From Streptomyces poriferorum (GTDB lineage Bacteria; Actinomycetota; Actinomycetes; Streptomycetales; Streptomycetaceae): 64,000 bases of DNA. Below, in pieces: positions 9,204 through 17,724 of this stretch (within the stretch, counting starts at the first letter, position 1; every line of letters starts with the position of its first letter). The position numbers were made by a program, and so were the translations under genes. Below the pieces are notes generated by a model. It ran no database searches, had not been told where the DNA came from, and saw nothing but the letters and a program-made list of their open reading frames with translations. The stretch spans positions 51,008 through 115,007 of the forward strand of contig NZ_JAELVH010000002.1 in NCBI RefSeq assembly GCF_019399235.1, read 5' to 3'.

Positions 9204-10754
9204 GTGGCGACTAAACCAGCCCCGGGCCGCACCCTTCACACGGGAATCGACACGACCGGGACGTTCCCCGTCGAGTACCGGTTCGCACATGCACGAAACG
9301 GCAATCAGCACCTGGTGGTCGTGTTCGCCAACTTCTCGGTGCCCAACGACTACGGATGGTCGAACGGCGTCTTCGATACCCTCCGGTCCAACGTCCTGTG
9401 GATCCGCGACCGGTTCCACGGCAAGAACAGCTATTACCTGTGCAAGGACATGGACTTCGGCCTGGAGAGGTCGGTCGCCACCCTCATCTCCAACGTGCTG
9501 AACTCACTGGGGCTGACGCCCGATCAGTGCACCATGTGGGGTGGTTCCAAAGGCGGCAGCGCTGCCCTCTACTTCGGTCTGAAGTACGGCTTCCGGAATA
9601 TCGTGTCGATGGTTCCCCAGTTCCGGATCGGGACCTATGTCTCGCAGTACCCCTCCATAGCCCAGCACATGATGGGTGAGGCCACCGAGCAGAACATCCA
9701 GATCATCGACGACGCAATTCCCTCGCTGGTCCGGGCCGGCGCGAACCGCACGGCCAACATCTACTTGCTTTCGTCGCCGCAGGACGAGCAGTTCGAGACA
9801 CAGGTCGAACCGTTCCTCCCGCTGTTCGTCGGCTACGAGAACCTCAACTTCATCTTCAGCGACTCCCCCCACATCGTGAATCACGCCCATGTCACCGGCA
9901 GGAACCTGCCGATGCTGATGGGGCTCGTCAACTTCCTCATCGACGGGATGGCGCCGAGAATCGGGTTCGTGCGCAGCGGCGGTGAACTGCCCGACGCCGA
10001 CCGTTCCGCCATCGACGCCTACCTCAAGGCCACGTCCGAGGTGCAGGAGGACTTCGCCGCACCGGTGATCCACGCGCCCGCGGCCGGGGAGACGGTCTCC
10101 GGGCAGACCGTACGGTTCACCGGTTCCGCACCGGGCGCGGCACGCCTGAGCATCTGGGAGCACGGCAAGTTTCTCGGGGCGCCGGAAGTCGCCGCGGATG
10201 GCTCGTGGACCTGGGAACTCGGGCGGTCCTGGAGTGTGGGCAAGCACGCGGTCCGCGTGCTCGGCGTCGACGCGGCCGGCTTCCAGTCCCAACGGTCCGA
10301 AGCCGTCTTCACCGTTGCCGCGGCGGCCGAAACCGCGGCAGACCAGCCGGCAGGGCCGGTGCCCTCATGGGCGGCACAGCCCGCACCGGAGGCACGGACA
10401 GCGCCGCCGTCACAGCCCGCGACCCCCACCGCGCCGTACCCGCCGGTGGTCTCCGCGCCCGCGCAGGGCCAGCAGATTCAGGGCCCGTCGGTCGGGATCA
10501 TGGGCTACGCGCAGGGCGCGGCACGCGTGGAGTTCGTGGAGGACGGCATGCGGCTCGGCATGGCCCAGGTGGCACCCGACAGCAGTTGGTCGTGGGAGTC
10601 CGGCTGGTCGTGGACCGAGGGACCGCACACGGTCGAATGCCATGCCGTGGACATGAACGGGCAGGGCTCGCCGCGGACGACCGTCACCTTTCAGGTGGCG
10701 TACGCCCAAGCGCCGACCTCCCCCGAGCAGCACTCCGCGGCCCCTCGCTACTGA
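9204..10754 (+). CDS. Alpha/beta-hydrolase (Asp2/capsule-type) with two Ig-like repeats
   Basis: About 516 residues. The first 270 resemble alpha/beta-hydrolases of accessory Sec Asp2 or capsule-locus type. A nucleophile elbow GGSKGGSAALY places the likely catalytic Ser near residue 114, and SDSPHIVNHAHVTG holds candidate acid and His residues. Residues about 286-372 and 412-505 are two related Ig-like beta repeats (each with PxxxAPAxGxxxxG, then WxWELGRSW or WSWESGWSW) joined by a Pro/Ala/Thr linker. I see no signal peptide. GTG 9204 has GGAA seven bases upstream. An in-frame GTG at 9147 overlaps the previous stop (GTGA) and is an alternative, but the added residues have atypical codons. Possible role: acyl modification of the glycopolymer (inference). 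Confidence 0.7.
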   Translation: MATKPAPGRTLHTGIDTTGTFPVEYRFAHARNGNQHLVVVFANFSVPNDYGWSNGVFDTLRSNVLWIRDRFHGKNSYYLCKDMDFGLERSVATLISNVLNSLGLTPDQCTMWGGSKGGSAALYFGLKYGFRNIVSMVPQFRIGTYVSQYPSIAQHMMGEATEQNIQIIDDAIPSLVRAGANRTANIYLLSSPQDEQFETQVEPFLPLFVGYENLNFIFSDSPHIVNHAHVTGRNLPMLMGLVNFLIDGMAPRIGFVRSGGELPDADRSAIDAYLKATSEVQEDFAAPVIHAPAAGETVSGQTVRFTGSAPGAARLSIWEHGKFLGAPEVAADGSWTWELGRSWSVGKHAVRVLGVDAAGFQSQRSEAVFTVAAAAETAADQPAGPVPSWAAQPAPEARTAPPSQPATPTAPYPPVVSAPAQGQQIQGPSVGIMGYAQGAARVEFVEDGMRLGMAQVAPDSSWSWESGWSWTEGPHTVECHAVDMNGQGSPRTTVTFQVAYAQAPTSPEQHSAAPRY

Positions 10755-10781
10755 GGGCACGCGCCGCCGGCAACCGCCCTG

Positions 10782-11693
10782 TCAACCGGTCTTCGTTCGC
10801 AGGACCAGCGCATAGTGGTCCGACGCCCCGGTGTCGTGCACGGAACAGCCCGTGCGCGGCAGGGCGGTGAACAGGTAGTCGACCTTGTGGCCGGAGGCAA
10901 GCGTGGCCCTGCCGCCGCGAGAGGACGGCGACGCCTGGTCGCACTCCTGGAAGCGGCGGAAGAAGCCGCGCGGCCAGATCCAGCCGCTCCTGTTGCGGGC
11001 CGAAGGCGGCGCGCTGTTCAGATCACCGCCGAACACCGTCCGCCCGTCCGCCGCACCCATGAGTGATTCCAACTGGTCGTCGCGGAACTCCCAGCCGGGG
11101 TGGGCGGGGTCACTGCCGGGCAGGCTCAGATGCGCGTTGCACACCCGCAGGCGGTGAACCGCGGCCGTGGCACAGATGATGCCCCGCCGCAGTCCGGCCG
11201 AAGGCTGCTGGGCGGGCACCTCCGTGACCCGTGACAGTGGCGACGAGGCGAGGATCGCGATGCCCGCCGTGCCCTGGCCGTGCGCCGCGCAGCGGACTGC
11301 GGTGCCACGGTTGTGCGCGTCCCGGTGAACGTACGCGGTGAACGCGCTGTGCCAGTTGCTGCCGAGCCGCGAACGGGCCGCGGCGAGATCCCCCGCACAG
11401 ACCTCCTGGAGCAGGAACACCCGTACCCCGTCGACACCGGCCAGCCGCTCCAGCGCCCGCACCTTCCGAGAACCGTCCCCGGTGTCCTGGCAGTTCCACT
11501 GCCGCACGCCGCACATGTTCCAGGTTGCGACTCTCACCTCTCCCGGTGCGAGGGCGGCGGCGCCCTCCCGGGTGGTGGGCCACGAGACGGACGCAGCGAC
11601 GAGCACAGCCAGGATCCCGGCAGGCAGGAGCTGCCGCGCCCGGCGGCGCCCGGGGGAGCGGGGTCCGCGAAGCGGCCTCGTACGACGCAGCAT
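10782..11693 (-). CDS. Endonuclease/exonuclease/phosphatase (EEP) family protein, exported
   Basis: The 303-residue product has a basic N-terminus and one hydrophobic segment (AGILAVLVAASVSW), so it is anchored or secreted. The DNase I-like fold shows its metal and catalytic motifs in order: TWNMCG (Asn), LLQEV (Glu), NAHLSLPG (His), FGGDLNSAP (Asp/Asn) and ASDHYALVL (Asp-His pair). It should hydrolyse phosphodiester or phosphomonoester bonds outside the cytoplasm; whether the target is nucleic acid, nucleotide or lipid cannot be said. An upstream ATG at 11765 would put the coding start inside a perfect terminator hairpin, so the ATG at 11693 with GGAG upstream is preferred. It is convergent with the hydrolase gene. 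Confidence 0.85.
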   Translation of the reverse strand: MLRRTRPLRGPRSPGRRRARQLLPAGILAVLVAASVSWPTTREGAAALAPGEVRVATWNMCGVRQWNCQDTGDGSRKVRALERLAGVDGVRVFLLQEVCAGDLAAARSRLGSNWHSAFTAYVHRDAHNRGTAVRCAAHGQGTAGIAILASSPLSRVTEVPAQQPSAGLRRGIICATAAVHRLRVCNAHLSLPGSDPAHPGWEFRDDQLESLMGAADGRTVFGGDLNSAPPSARNRSGWIWPRGFFRRFQECDQASPSSRGGRATLASGHKVDYLFTALPRTGCSVHDTGASDHYALVLRTKTG

Positions 11694-11718
11694 GAGCCGG
11701 GTTTCTCCTTCTCGGAAC

Positions 11719-11763
11719 GCGACGGGGGCCGTACGGGACATGATCCCGTACGGCCCCCGTCGC
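11719..11763. terminator. Strong hairpin terminator downstream of fadBA
   Basis: Two perfect 20-base arms (11719-11738 and 11744-11763, core CGACGGGGGCCGTACGGGA) enclose the loop CATGA. It lies about 60 bases past the fadB stop and just upstream of the EEP gene on the same strand, separating the two units. Confidence 0.85.
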
Positions 11764-11821
11764 ACCGCGACCGGCCGCCTACGAGCTGCGGTGGCCCGGC
11801 CGCGGCCCGTTCAGCGGCAGG

Positions 11822-13963
11822 CTACGCCGGAACGCTCGCCACGCCCTGTGCAAGGAACGGCTTCCCGTTGACCCGCTCGGACACGCCCTCGCGGTCCAGG
11901 TACGGCGTGATGCCGCCCAGGTGGAAGGGCCAGCCCGCGCCGGTGATCAGGCAGAGGTCGATGTCCTGGGCCTCGGCGACGACGCCCTCGTCCAGCATCA
12001 GGCCGATCTCCTGCGCCACCGCGTCCAGGACGCGGTCACGGGCCTGCTCCTCGGACAGGACGGTGTCGCCCTGCTTCAGGAGCGCGGCGACCTCGGGGTC
12101 CAGCTCCGGCTTGGCAGGATTCTCCGCGGAGTAGACGTAGAAGCCGCGCTTGCCGGCCTTGACGACCGCGGCCAGGTTCTCGGAGACCGTGAAGCGCTCC
12201 GGGAAGGCGCGGTTCAGGGTCTCGGAGACGTGCAGGCCGATGGCCGGGCCGACCAGCTCCAGGAGGACCAGCGGCGACATCGGCAGGCCGAGGGGCTCGA
12301 CGGCCTTCTCGGCGACGGCGACCGGGGTGCCCTCGTCGATGATGTTCTGGATCTCGCCCATGAAGCGGGTCAGGATGCGGTTGACGACGAACGCCGGGGC
12401 GTCCTTCACCAGCACCGCGGTCTTCTTCAGCTTCCGCGCGACGCCGAAGGCCGTGGCCAGCGAGGCGTCGTCCGTCTGCTCGCCGCGGACGATCTCCAGG
12501 AGCGGGAGGATCGCGACCGGGTTGAAGAAGTGGAAGCCGACGACCCGCTCGGGGTTCTTCAGCTTCGACGCCATCTCGGTGACCGAGAGCGACGAGGTGT
12601 TGGTGGCGAGGATCGCGTGCGCCGGGGCGACCGCCTCGACCTCCGCGAACACCTGCTGCTTGACGCCGATCTCCTCGAAGACGGCCTCGATGATGAAGTC
12701 GGCGTCGGAGAAGCCCTCAGCCTTGTCCAGCACACCGGAGACCAGGGCCTTGAGGCGGTTGGCCTTGTCCTGGTTGATGCGGCCCTTGCCGAGCAGCTTC
12801 TCGATCTCGGCGTGGACGTAGCCCACGCCCTTGTCGACGCGCGCCTGGTCGATGTCGGTCAGCACGACCGGCACCTCGAGGCGGCGCAGGAACAGCAGGG
12901 CGAGCTGGCTGGCCATCAGGCCCGCGCCCACCACGCCGACCTTGGTGACCGGACGGGCCAGGGCCTTGTCCGGGGCACCGGCCGGGCGCTTGGCGCGCTT
13001 CTGGACCAGGTTGAACGAGTAGATCCCGGAGCGCAGCTCGCCGCCCATGATCAGGTCCGCCAGGGCCTGGTCCTCGCGGTCGAAGCCGGCGCCCAGGTCG
13101 CCGTCCTTGGCCGCGGCGATGATCTCCAGCGCGCGGTACGCGGCCGGGGCGGCGCCGTGCACCTTGGAGTCGGCGATGGTCTTGCCGCGGGCGACGGCCT
13201 GGTCCCAGGCGTCACCGCGGTCGATCTCGGGGCGCTCGACCGTGACCGTGCCGTTCAGCACGTTCGCGGTCCAGATCAGCGACTGCTCCAGGAAGTCGGC
13301 GCCCTCGAAGAGGGCGTCGGCGATCCCGAGCTCGAAGACCTGCTTGCCCTTGAGCTGACGGTTCTGGTTCAGCGAGTTCTCGATGATCACCGAGACCGCG
13401 CGGTCGGCGCCGATCAGGTTCGGGAGCAGCGCGCAGCCGCCCCAGCCGGGGACCAGACCGAGGAAGACCTCGGGCAGCGAGAACGCGGGCAGCGCCTTGG
13501 AGACGGTGCGGTACGAGCAGTGCAGACCGACCTCGACACCGCCGCCCATCGCAGCGCCGTTGTAGTACGCGAACGTCGGGACCGCGAGGCCCGACAGCCG
13601 GCGGAAGACGTCGTGGCCGCCCTTGCCGATGGCGAGCGCGTCCTTGTGCTCCTTCAGCAGCTCGACACCCTTGAGGTCGGCGCCGACCGCGAAGATGAAC
13701 GGCTTGCCCGTGATGCCGATACCGGTGACGGTGCCTTCGGCCGCCTCCTTCTCGACCTGGTCGATCGCGGCGTTCAGGTTCGCCAGCGACTGCGGCCCGA
13801 AGGTGGTCGGCTTGGTGTGGTCCAGGCCGTTGTCCAGCGTGATGAGGGCGAAACGGCCCGCACCGGCCGGAAGGTCCAGGTGGCGTACGTGCGCCTGGGT
13901 GACGACCTCGCCGGGGAACAGCTCGGCCGCACCCTTCAGAAGCTCAGTGGTGGTCGTGCTCAC
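11822..13963 (-). CDS. fadB: FadB-type 3-hydroxyacyl-CoA dehydrogenase / enoyl-CoA hydratase
   Basis: This bifunctional enzyme hydrates trans-2-enoyl-CoA and oxidises 3-hydroxyacyl-CoA in fatty acid beta-oxidation. In its 713 residues, the N-terminal crotonase part carries GAAMGGGVEVGL and LPEVFLGLVPGWGG, with the oxyanion glycines and catalytic Glu. The middle Rossmann part has VGVVGAGLMAS and the dehydrogenase signature VGFHFFNPVAILPLLE. The C-terminal part has FVNRILTRFMGE. The GTG start at 13963 overlaps the fadA stop by four bases (GTGA) and is preceded by GGAGGCAACAA, indicating translational coupling. It forms the trifunctional complex with FadA. Confidence 0.96.
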   Translation of the reverse strand: MSTTTTELLKGAAELFPGEVVTQAHVRHLDLPAGAGRFALITLDNGLDHTKPTTFGPQSLANLNAAIDQVEKEAAEGTVTGIGITGKPFIFAVGADLKGVELLKEHKDALAIGKGGHDVFRRLSGLAVPTFAYYNGAAMGGGVEVGLHCSYRTVSKALPAFSLPEVFLGLVPGWGGCALLPNLIGADRAVSVIIENSLNQNRQLKGKQVFELGIADALFEGADFLEQSLIWTANVLNGTVTVERPEIDRGDAWDQAVARGKTIADSKVHGAAPAAYRALEIIAAAKDGDLGAGFDREDQALADLIMGGELRSGIYSFNLVQKRAKRPAGAPDKALARPVTKVGVVGAGLMASQLALLFLRRLEVPVVLTDIDQARVDKGVGYVHAEIEKLLGKGRINQDKANRLKALVSGVLDKAEGFSDADFIIEAVFEEIGVKQQVFAEVEAVAPAHAILATNTSSLSVTEMASKLKNPERVVGFHFFNPVAILPLLEIVRGEQTDDASLATAFGVARKLKKTAVLVKDAPAFVVNRILTRFMGEIQNIIDEGTPVAVAEKAVEPLGLPMSPLVLLELVGPAIGLHVSETLNRAFPERFTVSENLAAVVKAGKRGFYVYSAENPAKPELDPEVAALLKQGDTVLSEEQARDRVLDAVAQEIGLMLDEGVVAEAQDIDLCLITGAGWPFHLGGITPYLDREGVSERVNGKPFLAQGVASVPA

Positions 13964-15180
13964 TTGTTGCCTCCGTCGAAGTGCGGGTTCTCCCAGACGA
14001 CCGTCGCGCCCATGCCGAAGCCGACGCACATGGTCGTCAGGCCGTAGCGGACCTCCGGCTGCTCCTCGAACTGGCGGGCCAGCTGAGTCATCAGCCGGAC
14101 GCCGGAGGAGGCCAGCGGGTGGCCGTACGCGATCGCGCCGCCGTACTGGTTCACGCGGGCGTCGTCGTCGGCGATGCCGTAGTGCTCCAGGAAGGCGAGC
14201 ACCTGCACGGCGAACGCCTCGTTGATCTCGAAGAGACCGATGTCCGAGATGGACAGGCCGGCCTTCGACAGGGCCTTCTCCGTGGCCGGGATCGGGCCGT
14301 AGCCCATGACCTCCGGCTCGACGCCCGCGAAGGCGTAGGAGACGAGGCGCATCCTGACCGGGAGGCCCAGCTCGCGGGCGACGTCCTCGGCGGCGAGCAG
14401 CGAGGCGGTGGCGCCGTCGTTGAGACCCGCGGCGTTACCGGCCGTCACGCGGCCGTGGGCGCGGAACGGGGTCTTCAGACCGGCCAGGGACTCCATCGTG
14501 GTGCCCGGACGCATCGGCTCGTCGGCGGTGACCAGGCCCCAGCCCGTCTCACCGGCCTCCGGGTTGGTGCGGCGCACGGAGACCGGCACCAGGTCCTGCT
14601 GGATCTTGCCGTTGGCGTACGCCTTGGCGGCCTTCTCCTGCGAACGCACCGCGTACTCGTCGGCGCGCTGCTTGGTGATCGTGGGGTACCGGTCGTGCAG
14701 GTTCTCCGCGGTCATGCCCATGAACAGGGCGGACTCGTCGACCAGCTTCTCCGATACGAAGCGCGGGTTCGGGTCCACGCCCTCGCCCATGGGGTGACGG
14801 CCCATGTGCTCGACGCCACCGGCGACCACGACGTCGTACGCGCCGAAGGCGATGGAGCCGGCCGTCGAGGTGACGGCGGTCAGGGCGCCCGCACACATGC
14901 GGTCGATGGAGTAACCGGGGACGGACTGCGGCAGCCCGGCCAGGATTCCGGCGGTGCGGCCGAGCGTGAGGCCCTGGTCACCGATCTGCGTGGTCGCGGC
15001 GATGGCGACCTCGTCGATCTTCGCGGGGTCCAGGTCCGGGTTGCGGCGCAGCAGCTCCCGGATGGCCTTCACGACGAGATCGTCGGCGCGGGTCTCGTGG
15101 TAGATGCCCTTCGGGCCCGCTTTGCCGAACGGGGTGCGGACGCCGTCGACGAAGACGACGTCCCGGATGGTACGAGGCAC
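13960..15180 (-). CDS. fadA: FadA-type acetyl-CoA acyltransferase (thiolase)
   Basis: FadA cleaves 3-ketoacyl-CoA with CoA to give acetyl-CoA and a shortened acyl-CoA. The 406 residues have the thiolase active sites in order: the nucleophilic Cys in DRMCAGALTAVTS (near residue 95), NEAFAVQV, GGAIAYGHPLASSG with the catalytic His, and the second Cys in TMCVGFGMGATV. Length is normal for the family. It is the first gene of the fadA-fadB operon, and the two overlap by four bases. A purine-rich ribosome site (GGAGAG) lies before the ATG at 15180. Confidence 0.96.
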   Translation of the reverse strand: MPRTIRDVVFVDGVRTPFGKAGPKGIYHETRADDLVVKAIRELLRRNPDLDPAKIDEVAIAATTQIGDQGLTLGRTAGILAGLPQSVPGYSIDRMCAGALTAVTSTAGSIAFGAYDVVVAGGVEHMGRHPMGEGVDPNPRFVSEKLVDESALFMGMTAENLHDRYPTITKQRADEYAVRSQEKAAKAYANGKIQQDLVPVSVRRTNPEAGETGWGLVTADEPMRPGTTMESLAGLKTPFRAHGRVTAGNAAGLNDGATASLLAAEDVARELGLPVRMRLVSYAFAGVEPEVMGYGPIPATEKALSKAGLSISDIGLFEINEAFAVQVLAFLEHYGIADDDARVNQYGGAIAYGHPLASSGVRLMTQLARQFEEQPEVRYGLTTMCVGFGMGATVVWENPHFDGGNK

Positions 15181-15315
15181 GGTGGCTCTCCTCCAGGGTG
15201 CGGGATGGCACTGCTGCGGGGCACGCCCGTGAGCGCGCCGCCACCCTCATGCTACTTGCGGGTAACCAGACTGCCCAGTCCTTGTGGCGGGAGCGGCGAA
15301 GGTCACATGCACGAA

Positions 15316-15354
15316 ATGGCCCGGACAGCCCCGAAAGGGGGCCGTCCGGGCCAT
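15316..15354. terminator. Hairpin terminator downstream of rnd
   Basis: Arms ATGGCCCGGAC (15316-15326) and GTCCGGGCCAT (15344-15354) match perfectly. An inner GCCCC-GAAA-GGGGG stem has one mismatch and one bulge. It lies in the 244-base gap between the rnd stop and the fadA start; the rest of that gap should hold the fadA promoter. Confidence 0.75.
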
Positions 15355-15424
15355 AGGGAGAACGGATCGAGTGGCCGCGGGCCCGCCTGAACCTGGCGTG
15401 AATACGACCCTGTCACATGCCTTC

Positions 15425-16699
15425 TCAGGCCTCCGAAGCGAGCGCGCGCAGCAGGATGGGGGCCACTTGTTCGATCTGCCAGCGCCGCGCCCCGTATCCG
15501 GCGAGTGCGTCCTCCACCGTGTCCGGCGTCAGTTTCTTCGGCGGTTCCCAGCACACCCGGCGCACGGTGTCGGGGGTGATGAGGTTCTCCTGCGGCATCT
15601 TCAGCCGCTCCGCGAGCTCGGACACGGCCGTGCGGGCGGCCGACAGCCGGGCCGCGGCGGCCGGGTCCTTGTCCGCCCAGGCGCGGGGCGGCGGCGGTCC
15701 GGCCAGCGGCTGGCCGGGCTGCGGGAGCTCCGCGTCGGGCAGTTCCTTCGCCCGGTCCACGGCGGCCTGCCACTGCTCCAGCTGGCGCCGGCCCATGCGG
15801 TGGCCGAAGCCGGGCAGGGCCGTCAGTGCGTGGGCGTTGGGCGGGAGCGTGAGGGCGGCCTCCACGATCGCGGCGTCGCCGAGCACCTTGCCCGGCGAGA
15901 TGTCGCGGCGCTGGGCGATCTGGTCGCGCATGGTCCACAGCTCCCTGACCACGGCCATCTGCCGGCGCCGGCGGACCTTGTGCATGCCGGAGGTGCGGCG
16001 CCACGGATCCTGGCGCGGGGGAGCGGGCGGCGCCGAGGCGATGGCGGAGAACTCCTCCCGCGCCCATTCCAGCTTGCCCTGCCGGTCGAGCTCCTCCTCC
16101 AGGGCGTCGCGGAGGTCGATCAGCAGCTCGACGTCGAGTGCCGCGTAGCGCAGCCAGGGGTCGGGCAGCGGGCGGGTCGACCAGTCGACGGCCGAGTGGC
16201 CCTTTTCCAAGGAGTAGCCGAGCACGCTCTCGACCATCGCGCCGAGGCCGACCCGCGGGAACCCGGCCAGCCGCCCGGCCAGCTCGGTGTCGAAGAGCCC
16301 GGTCGGCGTCATCCCTATTTCGCGCAGGCAGGGCAGGTCCTGGGTCGCCGCGTGCAGGATCCATTCGGCGCCGCGCAGCGCCTCGCCCAGCCCGGACAGG
16401 TCGGGGCAGCCCACCGGGTCGACGAGCGCGCTGCCCGCGCCGTCACGGCGCAGCTGTACGAGATAGGCGCGCTGCCCGTACCGATAGCCGGACGCGCGCT
16501 CGGCGTCCACGGCCACCGGGCCGGAGCCCGCGGCGAAGGCGGCGATCACCCCGGCCAGGGCGTCGTCGGAGGCCACCACCGGTGGAATGCCCTCGCGAGG
16601 TTCGAGCAAGGGGATCGGCGCCGGGGCGACGTCGTCCGGGGGGGCGCCCCCGGTGGTTCGCAGTGAAGTGTCTGCTGCGGTCTCTTGGGCGTCGGTCAC
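15425..16699 (-). CDS. rnd: Ribonuclease D (DEDD exonuclease with HRDC domain)
   Basis: A 3'-5' exoribonuclease acting in tRNA and other RNA maturation in the cytoplasm. Within 424 residues the DEDDy exonuclease motifs are complete: VDAERA (Asp and Glu), HAATQDLPCL (Asp) and RYAALDVELL (Tyr and Asp). The C-terminal half has an HRDC-like helical domain (VLGDAAIVEAALTLP followed by LTALPGFGHRMGRR). The N-terminal 45 residues are Pro/Ala rich and probably unstructured. It has its own terminator downstream and is preceded by the whiI stop about 115 bases away. Confidence 0.92.
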   Translation of the reverse strand: MTDAQETAADTSLRTTGGAPPDDVAPAPIPLLEPREGIPPVVASDDALAGVIAAFAAGSGPVAVDAERASGYRYGQRAYLVQLRRDGAGSALVDPVGCPDLSGLGEALRGAEWILHAATQDLPCLREIGMTPTGLFDTELAGRLAGFPRVGLGAMVESVLGYSLEKGHSAVDWSTRPLPDPWLRYAALDVELLIDLRDALEEELDRQGKLEWAREEFSAIASAPPAPPRQDPWRRTSGMHKVRRRRQMAVVRELWTMRDQIAQRRDISPGKVLGDAAIVEAALTLPPNAHALTALPGFGHRMGRRQLEQWQAAVDRAKELPDAELPQPGQPLAGPPPPRAWADKDPAAAARLSAARTAVSELAERLKMPQENLITPDTVRRVCWEPPKKLTPDTVEDALAGYGARRWQIEQVAPILLRALASEA

Positions 16700-16814
16700 G
16701 TATCAAGGGTATCTGTGTATGCGCGGCGCCCGTCGACGGAATGATCCGTCGGCGGGCGCCGATGCATGTAATCCAGCCGGATCCGCATTTCTGCACACCG
16801 GCGGGGGTGCGGAA

Positions 16815-17477
16815 TCAGTGGATGATGCCCGTCCGCAGGGCGACGGCGACCATACCTGCGCGGTCTCCGGTGCCGAGCTTGCGGGCGATTCGGGCGAGGT
16901 GGCTCTTGACGGTGAGGGCGGACAGCCCCATGGAGACGCCGATGGCCTTGTTGGACTGCCCTTCGGCGACGAGCCGCAGGACCTCCACCTCGCGGCCGGA
17001 CAGTTCGCGGTAGCCGCCCGGGTGGCTCGGGGTGCCGGGGGGCCGGCGGTGCATACGGGCGGCGGTGGCGCCGATGGGTGCGACGCCGGGACGGGTGGGG
17101 TGGCCGATGTTGGTACGGGTGCCGGTGACGACGTAGCCCTTCACGCCGCCCGCGAGGGCGTTGCGTACCGCGCCGATGTCATCGGCGGCGGAGAGGGCGA
17201 GGCCGTTCGGCCAGCCGGCGGCTCGGGTTTCGGACAGCAGGGTCAGCCCGGAACCGTCGGGCAGGTGGACGTCGGCAACGCAGATGTCGCGCGGGTTGCC
17301 GACGCGGGGGCGGGCCTCCGCGATGGACGACGCCTCGATGACGTCACGTACTCCGAGTGCCCACAGATGGCGGGTGACGGTGGAACGGACGCGCGGGTCG
17401 GCCACGACGACCATGGCCGTCGGCTTGTTCGGGCGGTAGGCGACCAGGCTTGCGGGCTGCTCGAGGAGAACGGACAC
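16815..17477 (-). CDS. whiI: WhiI-type orphan response regulator (sporulation)
   Basis: The 220-residue protein has a response-regulator receiver domain and a LuxR-type helix-turn-helix (LSGREVEVLRLVAEGQSNK, then LSALTVKSHLARIARKLG). The acidic pocket is degenerate: the usual Asp pair after the first strand reads VVVADPRVR, with only one Asp. The acceptor-like Asp in VADVHLPDG and the Lys in GVKGYVV remain. In Streptomyces, WhiI is an atypical regulator that works with BldM in late sporulation, and its gene lies between rnd and a DUF3000 gene next to hemE, as here. No sensor kinase gene is adjacent. The GTG start has AGGAGG upstream. Confidence 0.82.
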   Translation of the reverse strand: MSVLLEQPASLVAYRPNKPTAMVVVADPRVRSTVTRHLWALGVRDVIEASSIAEARPRVGNPRDICVADVHLPDGSGLTLLSETRAAGWPNGLALSAADDIGAVRNALAGGVKGYVVTGTRTNIGHPTRPGVAPIGATAARMHRRPPGTPSHPGGYRELSGREVEVLRLVAEGQSNKAIGVSMGLSALTVKSHLARIARKLGTGDRAGMVAVALRTGIIH

Positions 17478-17724
17478 CAGGCCTCCTGGGGAGTGGCGGG
17501 ACGGGCCGGCTCGGGGATGAAGCCGGGGCGAACCGTGCTTGAAGGGTCATTGACTCCTTCGGCAGCAGACCCCTGCTCCTTTAGAGGAAGATCACGATTT
17601 GGTGAGTAACAATTCGGGCAAATAGGACGCGCGATCGATTGTACGAAAAGAGAGCCGGTGGCTGTACGAGGTTTTGTGACGCAGCGTCACGAAACCTGGA
17701 GCGGCGCGAAACGCGGAGAGCGTC
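17478..17724. promoter_or_regulatory. whiI upstream region
   Basis: These 247 bases hold the whiI promoter and the 3' flank of the DUF3000 gene. The part from 17580 to 17680 is AT-richer than average (for example GAGTAACAATTCGGGCAAAT), as expected of a regulated developmental promoter. I did not find a recognisable operator. Confidence 0.4.

Noticed and set aside
11921..14047. A 708-residue plus-strand frame opposite fadB
   Set aside because: FadB motifs are unambiguous on the minus strand.
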